A DNA stretch of 8,825 bases, from NCBI GenBank assembly GCA_031287395.1, contig JAITTA010000009.1, positions 1 through 8,825 on the forward strand, in the 5' to 3' direction. Shown here piece after piece: positions 1 through 6,788 of the stretch. The stretch comes from Dysgonamonadaceae bacterium. GTDB taxonomy: Bacteria; Bacteroidota; Bacteroidia; Bacteroidales; Azobacteroidaceae. Position 1 is the stretch's first letter. Every line of letters starts with the position of its first letter. The position numbers were made by a program, and so were the translations under genes. The notes beneath the pieces were generated by a model, which saw nothing but the letters and a program-made list of their open reading frames with translations, was not told where the DNA came from and made no database searches.

Positions 1-2
1 AG

Positions 3-206
3 GTATCCCCGAACCCGACTTCGGGAATCATCCGGGTAAGTAATACCCAGGCGAACCAAACGGTCCGCATCACGGATGTGACCGGTTCGCTGAAGGGAAC
101 TTACAAAACCGGGGAAGGCGCGACAACAATTGACCTGACCGGCTATGCCAAAGGCACGTACCTGTTACAGTACAACGGCAAAATTTTCAAGGTTATCAGG
201 AAATGA
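3..206 (+). CDS. C-terminal T9SS type A sorting domain of a secreted protein (5' truncated by window edge)
   Basis: An open frame enters from the left edge and ends at TGA 204-206, giving about 67 residues. It begins VSPNPTSG and continues with a beta-rich stretch including VRITDVTG, IDLTGYAKGTYLL and a final KIFKVIRK. This order (PNPT/S-G, then a V-x-I-x-D-x-x-G strand, then L-x-G-x-Y-x-G-x-Y-L, then a short basic end) is the signature of the type IX secretion C-terminal sorting domain of Bacteroidota. That domain directs export across the outer membrane and is normally removed as the protein is released or attached to the cell surface. The catalytic or binding part of the protein lies outside the window, so its function cannot be told. 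The fragment is rich in G+C (99 of the first 180 bases by my count), clearly above most of the genes to its right. The gene converges on the flavodoxin operon and ends just before a strong hairpin. Confidence 0.9.
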   Translation, partial: VSPNPTSGIIRVSNTQANQTVRITDVTGSLKGTYKTGEGATTIDLTGYAKGTYLLQYNGKIFKVIRK

Positions 207-215
207 GAAATTAAA

Positions 216-265
216 AATTAAAAATGGGCTGCGCACGAAATATTATGCGCAGCCCATTTTTAATT
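216..265. terminator. Bidirectional rho-independent terminator
   Basis: Bases 216-235 and 246-265 are perfect reverse complements (20 bp) around a 10-base loop at 236-245. The core of the stem is GGGCTGCGCA paired with TGCGCAGCCC, flanked by A-rich and T-rich ends, so the hairpin is followed by a U-run on either strand. It sits 9 bases after the stop of the T9SS protein and 25 bases after the stop of the leftward flavodoxin gene, the right place to end both convergent transcripts. Confidence 0.88.
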
Positions 266-290
266 CAAAAGTCAGCAAAAACGATCTTTT

Positions 291-793
291 TCATTTGAAT
301 TCCAACGTTTTTACCCAGTCCTTTATCCGTTTTTTTGTTTGATTGTTCTGGTTTTCCACGTCAATTATCAATCCTTGAAACTGATTTCCTTTCAAAGCCT
401 TCGAATACTCGAATTTATAACCTTCCGGAGATGTGAATCCTGTGAGTTTTGCCCCCGATCCGGTTAACTTTTCTGCCAGTATCCCAACGCCGTCGGCAAA
501 ATTTTCAGGATAATTCAATTGGTCTCCTAATCCAAAGATTGCAATTCGTTTGTTTTTCAGATTTGCATCCGATAATTCGGGGATAAGTTCATCCCAATAA
601 GTCGGCAATTCTCCGTCAAACCAGGTGGAGACCCCTATAATAATATTATTATATTTTTCAAAATCTTCTTTCCATGCCTGCTCAACAGAGACGATTTCCA
701 CATTGTCTTTACCCAACGCTTCAATAATTTCCTGAGCTACAGTAGCCGTTTTCACTGCATCTATACTGTAAAATATACCTATTTTTTCCATAA
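291..793 (-). CDS. Long-chain flavodoxin with altered phosphate-binding loop
   Basis: A 166-residue protein read leftward from the ATG at 789-791 to the TGA at 291-293. Flavodoxins are small soluble FMN proteins that carry one or two electrons at low potential. It fits the long-chain class along its length: a first strand KIGIFY, the FMN-stacking tryptophan in STWFDGELP (W57), the second flavin loop FGLGDQLNY (Y94), the class-specific insertion at about residues 116-144 with GYKFEYSKAL, and the closing pattern NQxxxTxxRIxxWV. The odd point is the loop after the first strand. The usual T/S-x-T-G-N-T is here S-I-D-A-V-K-T (residues 9-15), losing the T-G-N and placing a lysine where asparagine normally contacts the FMN phosphate. 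FMN binding may therefore be changed. The start lies only 2 nt after the stop of the E1 gene and no own promoter fits there, so it is translated from the dehydrogenase transcript. The family call is firm; the partner is unknown. Confidence 0.9.
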
Positions 794-2827
794 TTAGTAA
801 TTCAATAAATCTTTTGCTGCATCATAAATCCGATTCTCATTGGGAAGGATAGCCTGTTCCAGGTTTTTATGGAATCCTACGGGTGTAAATGTAGATCCGA
901 CTCTTTTAACAGGGGCATCCAGGTATTGGAATAGTTCGGAAGCAATGATTGCCGCAATTTCTCCCCCGAATCCTCCGAAGACTTTGTCTTCATGTACCAC
1001 CAGGACTTTTCCGGTTTTCTTAACCGATTCAAACAGGGTTTCCTTATCCAAAGGAATCAAGGATCTGAGATCAATGACTTCGATACTTTCTCCTGTTTCC
1101 CTGAATATCTGTTCGGCCACGGATAAACTGAGATGAGTCGTATTTCCATAGGTAATAATGCTTAAATCGGTTCCCGGCCTACGGATACGCGCCTTTCCAA
1201 ACGGAACTTCAAAATCTTCTGGAACTACGGTAGATGCCGGTTCGGAATTGTATTGAGCTTTTGGCTCGAGAAACAAGGTAAAACCTTCCGAACGCATACT
1301 AGTACGTAACAGACCGGCAGCATCGTCGGCAAAGGAAGGGTAAACAATCCGGGCGCCCGGTAATGTGGCCAAAGCGCCTTCAATTGTTTGCGAATGGTAC
1401 AATCCCCCACCGATGTATCCTCCTGAAGCTAATCTCAAAGTAATGTTAGGTACGAATTGACCGTTATTTCTCCAATATTCGTGGGTAGTTTCCACGTATT
1501 GTTCCACTGCTGGCCAGAAATAATCGGCAAATTCCGCTCCTTCAATCACAATCCGGATCTTCGGGTCAAGACGACTCATCCCGTTGGCTGTCCCGACAAT
1601 GTAATCTTCGGCAATGGGTGCATTAAACACACGTAATGATCCGAACTCCTGTTGCAGGCCCTTAGTTACATTAAAAACACCTCCTTTTTCTTTATTCGCG
1701 ACATCCTGTCCCCACAAGAAGGTATCCGGATTATGACGAAACTCAGCCTTCAACGTTTGATTGATAGCCGTTACCAAAGTTATTTTTTCTCCTGTTAAAT
1801 GATGTATGCCATCGACATATTTCTGAGGTTGGTAAGCATCCGGAAGGACAAAATCAAAAATACTTTCCGGAGTAGGATCCGGAGCGGCCAGTGCCTTCCG
1901 GTTTGCAGCCTTAAGCTCTATTTTTACCTCTTCTTCAATCTGTTTTACCTCTTCCTCCGTCAGTCTCTTATACCGAATCAACATCCGGCGGAATTTATCC
2001 AGGGGATCGGCCGCTTTGACATAGGCCAGTTCATTTTCATCACGGTATAAAGTTTGCTTATCCGAATTGGAATGTGATCCTATCCGGACACAATTCGCCT
2101 GAACAATAGAGGGGTTACCGGTTGTTGCCGAATATTCACGGGCTGCGGCCACTGCATTCATCGAATCAAAAACATCTTTCCCATTACAATAGAAAATTTT
2201 CAGGTTCTTGAATCCTATAAAATTATCGGCAACCCGTCTGTTCGCTGTTTGTTCGTGTTTAGGAACCGAAATACCGTAACCATTATCCTGGATAATGAAA
2301 ATGACCGGCAAACGTTCCGTACTTGCACCATTAATAGCTTCATAAACATAACCTTCCGAGGTGGACGCTTCTCCGAAAGAACAAAATACAACCCCCGGTT
2401 TTTTATAAGAAACCAACCCCCTTGCTAACCCTGCCGCATGCAAAGCCTGAGTGGCTGTGGCCGAGGATACGTTATGAATATTCAACTCTTTTTTGGCAAA
2501 GTGATTCGACATATGTCTTCCTCCGCTGGTCGGATCCGTTGCTTTTGAAATCCCGTTCAGAATGATTTCTTCAGCAGTCATTCCCGCAGATAATGCCGTT
2601 AGCAGGTCCCGGTAATATGGAAACAAATGATCTTCACCTTGTTTGAATGTTTGGCCTACTGCCAATTGTATTGCATCATGGCCGGCGTATGGAGCATGAA
2701 ACGACCATCCAAGCGATTGTAAAAGATAGGAAGGAGCTTTATCGTCGATAGCTCGTCCTAAACTCATCAGGTGATACCACTTTTTCAGGGTTTCCTTATC
2801 TGTTGTTTTTATATCGTATTTCTTCAT
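794..2827 (-). CDS. Fused alpha/beta E1 of a branched-chain 2-oxoacid dehydrogenase complex
   Basis: A 677-residue thiamin diphosphate enzyme that decarboxylates a 2-oxoacid and passes the acyl group to the lipoyl arm of E2. The alpha part covers about residues 10-320: the YYRD segment (71-74), the cofactor motif GEASTSEG (152-159) with QDNGYG (180-185), and the active-site loop RIGSHSNSD (248-256). That loop matches the branched-chain type (RIGHHSTSD) better than the pyruvate type (YHGHSMSD). The beta part covers about 345-677: GGVFNVTKGL, NAPIAEDYIVG with the conserved glutamate E407, GGGLYHSQ with H478, FLEPKAQY and the C-terminal transketolase domain with ITYGN and HEDKVFGGFGGE. Joining alpha and beta in one chain is common in Bacteroidota. 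Unusual is GEA in place of the usual GDG at the metal-binding position. The gene follows E2 by 12 nt and precedes the flavodoxin by 2 nt. Exact substrate (branched-chain acids versus pyruvate) is inferred. Confidence 0.93.
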   Translation of the reverse strand: MKKYDIKTTDKETLKKWYHLMSLGRAIDDKAPSYLLQSLGWSFHAPYAGHDAIQLAVGQTFKQGEDHLFPYYRDLLTALSAGMTAEEIILNGISKATDPTSGGRHMSNHFAKKELNIHNVSSATATQALHAAGLARGLVSYKKPGVVFCSFGEASTSEGYVYEAINGASTERLPVIFIIQDNGYGISVPKHEQTANRRVADNFIGFKNLKIFYCNGKDVFDSMNAVAAAREYSATTGNPSIVQANCVRIGSHSNSDKQTLYRDENELAYVKAADPLDKFRRMLIRYKRLTEEEVKQIEEEVKIELKAANRKALAAPDPTPESIFDFVLPDAYQPQKYVDGIHHLTGEKITLVTAINQTLKAEFRHNPDTFLWGQDVANKEKGGVFNVTKGLQQEFGSLRVFNAPIAEDYIVGTANGMSRLDPKIRIVIEGAEFADYFWPAVEQYVETTHEYWRNNGQFVPNITLRLASGGYIGGGLYHSQTIEGALATLPGARIVYPSFADDAAGLLRTSMRSEGFTLFLEPKAQYNSEPASTVVPEDFEVPFGKARIRRPGTDLSIITYGNTTHLSLSVAEQIFRETGESIEVIDLRSLIPLDKETLFESVKKTGKVLVVHEDKVFGGFGGEIAAIIASELFQYLDAPVKRVGSTFTPVGFHKNLEQAILPNENRIYDAAKDLLNY

Positions 2828-2839
2828 ATTTTCCGAACT

Positions 2840-4171
2840 TTATTTATTATCATCCCATTTTTCCAGATAATCGGCAATTGCCCGTAAGAAATTCCCTGCC
2901 AAAGCTCCGTCAATAATCCGGTGATCATACGATAACGACAGATAAACCTTATGTCTGATAGCGATCACATCTCCTTCAGGAGTCTCAATGACAGACGGAC
3001 GTTTTTCAATCAATCCTACACCCAGAATTGCAACCTGAGGCTGATTAATGATAGGAGTACCGAAAATGGCTCCATTACTACCCAAATTGGTAATTGTAAA
3101 TGTTCCGCCTTCAATATCGGCCGTCGTCAATTTGTTACTTCTGGCTTTTGTTGCCAGGTGATCAATATTCAATGCCAATCCGCTTAAACTAAGCCGGTCG
3201 GCATCATGAATCACAGGGACGACCAGATTTCCGTTTTCGAGAGAAACCGCAATGGCAAGGTTGATATGTTTTTTCAGGATAAATTTGTATCCGTCAACAG
3301 AAGCATTAACCTGTGGAAAATCAATCAATGCGTGTATTGTAGCTTCTGCTATTGCCGGCATAAAAGTCAATTTTATTCCTTCGTGTTTGAAAAAATGGTC
3401 TTTAACCTTATTTCTCCAAAGCGCCAACTTTGTAACATCAGCCTCCACAACAGAAGTCACGTGTGCCGATGTCTTTTTCGACAGAACCATATGATCTGCA
3501 ATCACTTTCCGTACAGGATCCATGTCTTTAACCAGGTCATCACTTATTGTAGTAAGTACATTATCCCTTACAGCCGGTTTGTTTTCAAAAACAGGTGCAA
3601 CAGACTTACTTTCAGTTGGTTTTATAGTACCGTTGGTTTGCAGAAGAGTATTCCCAACTTCCGGAGTTGCACCTTTTTTCTTTTGATCTATGTATTTTTC
3701 TATATCTTTTTTACTTACACGTCCCTGATAACCTGATCCCTGTATCCGTCCCAACTGTTCCGGAGAGATATCCGCTTCGGCAGCCAGTCTCAACACTGCA
3801 GGAGAATACCATTGATTATCCGGTTGTTTTTTCGCGGGGGGAGCTGTTGGCTCCGGGGACAAAGGTGGCGTATTCTCTTTCTTTTCCGGAGAAATCTCCT
3901 TCTTCTCTTCAACTCCGGCATCTTCTTCTCCACCCAGGTCCACTACGGCAATGACTGTTCCGACAGGTACAGTATCTCCTTCTTGAAATAAAATTTCGAC
4001 AATGGTTCCGGATACCGGAGATGGTATTTCCGCACTGACTTTAGCTGTGTTCACTTCAAGCAATATGTCATCTTCTTCAACGGAGTCTCCCGGTTTCACA
4101 TTCCATACAATAATGGTTCCTTCTGTGATGCTTTCTCCCAACTTGGGCATTTTTATCTCGAATCTTGACAT
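2840..4171 (-). CDS. E2 dihydrolipoamide acyltransferase of a 2-oxoacid dehydrogenase complex
   Basis: A 443-residue protein with the standard E2 order. A single lipoyl domain fills residues 1-79 and carries the attachment lysine K44 in the turn NTAKVSA. An acidic and proline-rich flexible linker follows at about 81-118. The peripheral subunit-binding domain, which holds E1 and/or E3, spans about 122-161 (SPAVLRLAAE to GRVSKKDIEKYI). A second linker precedes the catalytic acyltransferase domain at about 210-443, which ends with the active-site motif SYDHRIIDG (H417, D421). It accepts the acyl group from E1 and transfers it to CoA. It is the first gene of the leftward operon, 12 nt before E1, an order that differs from the common E1-then-E2. 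The ATG at 4169-4171 is chosen because the lipoyl domain starts right after it. No E3 gene is adjacent. The substrate class rests on the E1 partner; pyruvate or mixed specificity is possible. Confidence 0.94.
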   Translation of the reverse strand: MSRFEIKMPKLGESITEGTIIVWNVKPGDSVEEDDILLEVNTAKVSAEIPSPVSGTIVEILFQEGDTVPVGTVIAVVDLGGEEDAGVEEKKEISPEKKENTPPLSPEPTAPPAKKQPDNQWYSPAVLRLAAEADISPEQLGRIQGSGYQGRVSKKDIEKYIDQKKKGATPEVGNTLLQTNGTIKPTESKSVAPVFENKPAVRDNVLTTISDDLVKDMDPVRKVIADHMVLSKKTSAHVTSVVEADVTKLALWRNKVKDHFFKHEGIKLTFMPAIAEATIHALIDFPQVNASVDGYKFILKKHINLAIAVSLENGNLVVPVIHDADRLSLSGLALNIDHLATKARSNKLTTADIEGGTFTITNLGSNGAIFGTPIINQPQVAILGVGLIEKRPSVIETPEGDVIAIRHKVYLSLSYDHRIIDGALAGNFLRAIADYLEKWDDNK

Positions 4172-4294
4172 GGTAACTGATTCCTATTATTTAGAATGAT
4201 TATATTTTGTATTTATTTTACCATAAAACAAGAATCAATACTGAAAAGTTCAGATAAAAATGAAAAAAAGCGGCAGGAACGATTGTCCATTTTT

Positions 4295-4320
4295 AGGGTC
4301 ATTCTGTAACAGTAAACCCT
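4295..4320. repeat. Imperfect inverted repeat in the divergent promoter region
   Basis: AGGGT (4295-4299) pairs with ACCCT (4316-4320). Inside lies a second palindrome, CTGT-A-ACAG (4304-4312). The nested symmetry could be an operator or chance; there is nothing to say which. Confidence 0.35.
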
Positions 4321-4328
4321 GGTGAAAG

Positions 4329-4351
4329 CCGGACAAGTCGGACTCTGTCGG
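4329..4351 (+). repeat. Small bulged hairpin followed by a T-rich run
   Basis: Nine base pairs can form across 4329-4351 (CCG with CGG, ACA with TGT, AGT with ACT) with one bulged base on each side and a CGG loop. TTTTATTTT follows directly at 4352-4360, giving a weak terminator-like shape on the plus strand just upstream of the ccsBA -7 box. The same stretch also holds GTCGG twice, 10 bases apart (4337-4341 and 4347-4351), so a protein-binding site is an alternative reading. Confidence 0.35.
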
Positions 4352-4371
4352 TTTTATTTTAAAAATAGTTT

Positions 4372-4379
4372 TAACTTTG
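4372..4379 (+). promoter_or_regulatory. Bacteroidota-type -7 box for ccsBA
   Basis: TAACTTTG matches the Bacteroidota primary sigma factor -7 consensus TAnnTTTG exactly. It lies 47 bases before the proposed ATG at 4427, which would give a leader of roughly 40 nt. No exact TTTG -33 element is present at 19-21 nt upstream; the nearest candidate (TCTG, 4344-4347) is further away at 24 nt. Identification is by motif only. Confidence 0.55.
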
Positions 4380-4426
4380 TCAAGTTAAAGAAATCATGAT
4401 AAGAGTAAAAAACATTGTGTGTAATT

Positions 4427-6742
4427 ATGAACAAGACAATAGGTTATCTGGCATTTATTTTACTGTTGTTGCTGACGGTTGTTATGGGAATTGCTACCTG
4501 GCAGGAGCATTTTAAGGGAACGGAATATGTATTGATACATTTTTACAAGTCATTCTGGTTTAATCTGCTTTGGGCCTGGCTGGCAGTCTCCGGGGGATAT
4601 TACATAATAAAAACAGAGTTGTATAAAAAATTACCCGTATTTGTTTTGCATCTTTCGCTGTTGATTATACTTGCAGGAGCGATGATTACCCGTTTCAACG
4701 GTAAGACCGGTGCAATACATCTCCGGGAAGGAGTGGAAGTCCGTGCCTTCGCCTGCGAAGAATTGAACGGTAAACTTCAACTTCCTTTTACGATGGAGTT
4801 GAAAGAGTTTCGGGTTGAGCATTATCCGGGAACATCTTCTCCTTCGAATTACATGAGTGTGGTAAAAGTAACGGATAATCAGTCGGGAGAGACCTTCGAG
4901 AAGGAAATTTCAATGAACAATATATTGAAATACAAAGGTTATCGTTTTTATCAGTCTTCTTTTGACGAAGACATGAAAGGTTCCCTTTTGAGTGTAAATC
5001 GCGATTCTACCGGTATTGCTTTTACTTATGCAGGATATTATCTGTTGTTTTTATCCATGGTTTGGATTTTATTCGACAGAAAAGGTCGTTTTTTCGAACT
5101 CCGGAAGAAAAATTTCAGGAATCCGGATGTTGCTTCGAGTTCTGCTCCGGAGGATGGATCGGGGGCTGTATCAGGAAAGGTTTCCCGTCTGTTTTTATGG
5201 CTGTTCGTATTGTTTTTTTCAGGAACGCTTTACGCTTCCCCTCCCAGGAATTTTAGCGAAATCACGATAGACCGGGAACAATCGGACCGGTTTGCCCGGA
5301 TCCGGGTCAATTATCATGGACGTATTTGTCCTTTGCAGACTCTTGCTGTGGATTATACGACAAAACTGACCGGAAAACCCCGGTTCGAAGGTTTACAACC
5401 GGAACAATTTTTGCTGGGATGGGTGTTTTTTCCGGAAGATTGGCAACGCATCCCCTTGTTTGAAGTCAGGCATCCGGAACTGAAAAGGATCATCAATGTA
5501 TCCGGAAAAGCCTGTCTGAATGATTTTTTTGATTCCCTCGGACAATACAAACTGGAACCGTTTTGGAGAGAAATACACGGCTCAAAGCAAACGGCTGTTT
5601 TGAAGGAAGTTTTAAAACTGGATGAAAAGGTTCAGTTGGTTTCGATGTTGAGAAATGGTAATTTGCTTCAGATTTTTCCTTTTCGCACGAATGAGGGAAG
5701 AATCCGGTGGTTTTCCCCTAAGCAAATGCTTCCGGAATATGCGGAAGAAATACAGCAGAAGCTGATTGATAATTTTTTCCCGACTTATTCGGATGATTTT
5801 CAAAAAGGAAATAAAGAGGACGCCCTGTCTTTGCTGGAATTGTTGCAGGGGTATCAGCAAAAGGTAGCCGGAGAGGTTCTCCCGTCGGAAATGCATCTCC
5901 GGGCGGAGTTGCTTTATAACCGGCTTTCCATATTCTCTTTGTTGTTCAAAATAGCGTTAACAATAGGGTGTATCGGAATGTTTTTATTTATTTTTTATAA
6001 TGTAAAGAATAAAGAATACAGAAAAATACATTCCATTTTTTATTATTCACTTCTTTTAGTGTTTGTTGTTCTGACTTTCGGTCTGTGTTTGCGGAGCTAT
6101 ATTGCAGGACGTCTGCCGATGAGTAATGGGTATGAAACCATGCTTATAATCTCCTGGACGGCACTTCTTGTCGGAGTTTTATTCCGTCGTTTCTCTTTTT
6201 TAATTACTAACTTTGGTTTATTGTTGTCGGGATTTGCCCTTTTAGTTGCTCATATAAGTTCTATGAATCCTTATATTACTCCTTTAGTTCCGGTTTTGCA
6301 ATCGCCACTATTAAGTATTCATGTATCATTAATCATGATTGCTTACGGTTTGTGTGGCTTTATGGTGTTGAATAGCCTGACATCATTTTCCCTTCTCGTA
6401 TTTTCCGGGAAAGGAAAACAGACCCGGCAGCAGGTTGTTATTCTAAAAGAAATGAGTGAGTTACTCATGTATCCGGCTACTTTTTTGCTGGGGGCGGGTA
6501 TTTTTGTCGGCGCCATTTGGGCCAATGTTTCCTGGGGGAGGTATTGGGGTTGGGATCCGAAGGAAGTCTGGGCATTGATTACTTTTATCCTGATGAGTTT
6601 TACTTTTCATGGGAAAACTATTTCCTGGTTTCGAAAACCTGTATTTTACCATTTGTTTGTGGTGATTATTTTTACGGCTGTCTTAATGACATACTTTGGC
6701 GTCAATTATGTCCTCGGGGGAAGGCATAGTTATGCGGGGTGA
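4427..6742 (+). CDS. ccsBA: Fused ResB/CcsB-CcsA cytochrome c biogenesis protein (system II haem export and ligation)
   Basis: A 771-residue membrane protein that moves haem across the inner membrane and joins it to CXXCH sites of c-type cytochromes. The ResB-like half has membrane segments near 5-22, 43-61 and 70-87, then an outer domain and another segment near 199-216. A large soluble region (about 270-500) leads to the CcsA half with several segments from about 502 to 760. The tryptophan-rich haem-binding WWD motif is at about 698-709 (ANVSWGRYWGWD). The four haem-handling histidines can be placed: H75 and H728 in or next to membrane segments, H632 and H767 outside. The ATG at 4427 is preferred to a TTG at 4415, since it directly precedes the hydrophobic start and suits the -7 box at 4372. 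Length is near the short Bacteroidales form. No cytochrome gene is present nearby in the window, so its client is unknown. Confidence 0.94.
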   Translation: MNKTIGYLAFILLLLLTVVMGIATWQEHFKGTEYVLIHFYKSFWFNLLWAWLAVSGGYYIIKTELYKKLPVFVLHLSLLIILAGAMITRFNGKTGAIHLREGVEVRAFACEELNGKLQLPFTMELKEFRVEHYPGTSSPSNYMSVVKVTDNQSGETFEKEISMNNILKYKGYRFYQSSFDEDMKGSLLSVNRDSTGIAFTYAGYYLLFLSMVWILFDRKGRFFELRKKNFRNPDVASSSAPEDGSGAVSGKVSRLFLWLFVLFFSGTLYASPPRNFSEITIDREQSDRFARIRVNYHGRICPLQTLAVDYTTKLTGKPRFEGLQPEQFLLGWVFFPEDWQRIPLFEVRHPELKRIINVSGKACLNDFFDSLGQYKLEPFWREIHGSKQTAVLKEVLKLDEKVQLVSMLRNGNLLQIFPFRTNEGRIRWFSPKQMLPEYAEEIQQKLIDNFFPTYSDDFQKGNKEDALSLLELLQGYQQKVAGEVLPSEMHLRAELLYNRLSIFSLLFKIALTIGCIGMFLFIFYNVKNKEYRKIHSIFYYSLLLVFVVLTFGLCLRSYIAGRLPMSNGYETMLIISWTALLVGVLFRRFSFLITNFGLLLSGFALLVAHISSMNPYITPLVPVLQSPLLSIHVSLIMIAYGLCGFMVLNSLTSFSLLVFSGKGKQTRQQVVILKEMSELLMYPATFLLGAGIFVGAIWANVSWGRYWGWDPKEVWALITFILMSFTFHGKTISWFRKPVFYHLFVVIIFTAVLMTYFGVNYVLGGRHSYAG

Positions 6743-6788
6743 ATGTCCGGAGTTCCGTGTGTCTTTGCTTGGTGTACCGGTAAATAAG
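6743..6788. other. Short convergent gap between ccsBA and the radical SAM gene
   Basis: Forty-six bases separate two converging stop codons. I see no hairpin with a U-run here, only very short self-complementary stretches, so the two transcripts probably overlap or end inside each other's coding region. Confidence 0.5.

Larger units (their letters stand above)
4172..4426. promoter_or_regulatory. Divergent intergenic regulatory region
   Basis: A 255-bp gap between the leftward E2 operon and the rightward ccsBA gene must hold promoters for both. It is A+T-rich with no supportable gene. It contains a good rightward -7 box at 4372-4379 and two imperfect inverted repeats at 4295-4320 and 4329-4351 (listed separately). 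For the leftward operon I found no exact TAnnTTTG box on the minus strand, so its promoter is not assigned. Confidence 0.7.

Noticed and set aside
216..265. Hairpin as a mobile repeat or CRISPR-like unit
   Set aside because: It occurs once, has no direct repeats at its flanks suggesting insertion, and its position between converging stops explains it as a terminator.
145..342. A 65-codon open frame on the plus strand
   Set aside because: It overlaps the T9SS domain in another frame, runs through the terminator hairpin and into the end of the flavodoxin gene.
3206..3736. A 176-codon open frame on the plus strand
   Set aside because: It lies fully antisense to the E2 gene, whose protein is unmistakable, and its translation is cysteine- and phenylalanine-rich with no recognisable domain.
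4201..4209. TATATTTTG as a second rightward -7 box
   Set aside because: The spacing is off by one base from TAnnTTTG and it lies more than 200 bases from the gene start.
4415..4426. TTG start giving four extra residues on CcsBA
   Set aside because: The ATG at 4427 directly precedes the first hydrophobic segment and is the more probable start.
6743..6788. Terminator between ccsBA and the radical SAM gene
   Set aside because: Only 3-base stems can be drawn and no T-run follows.
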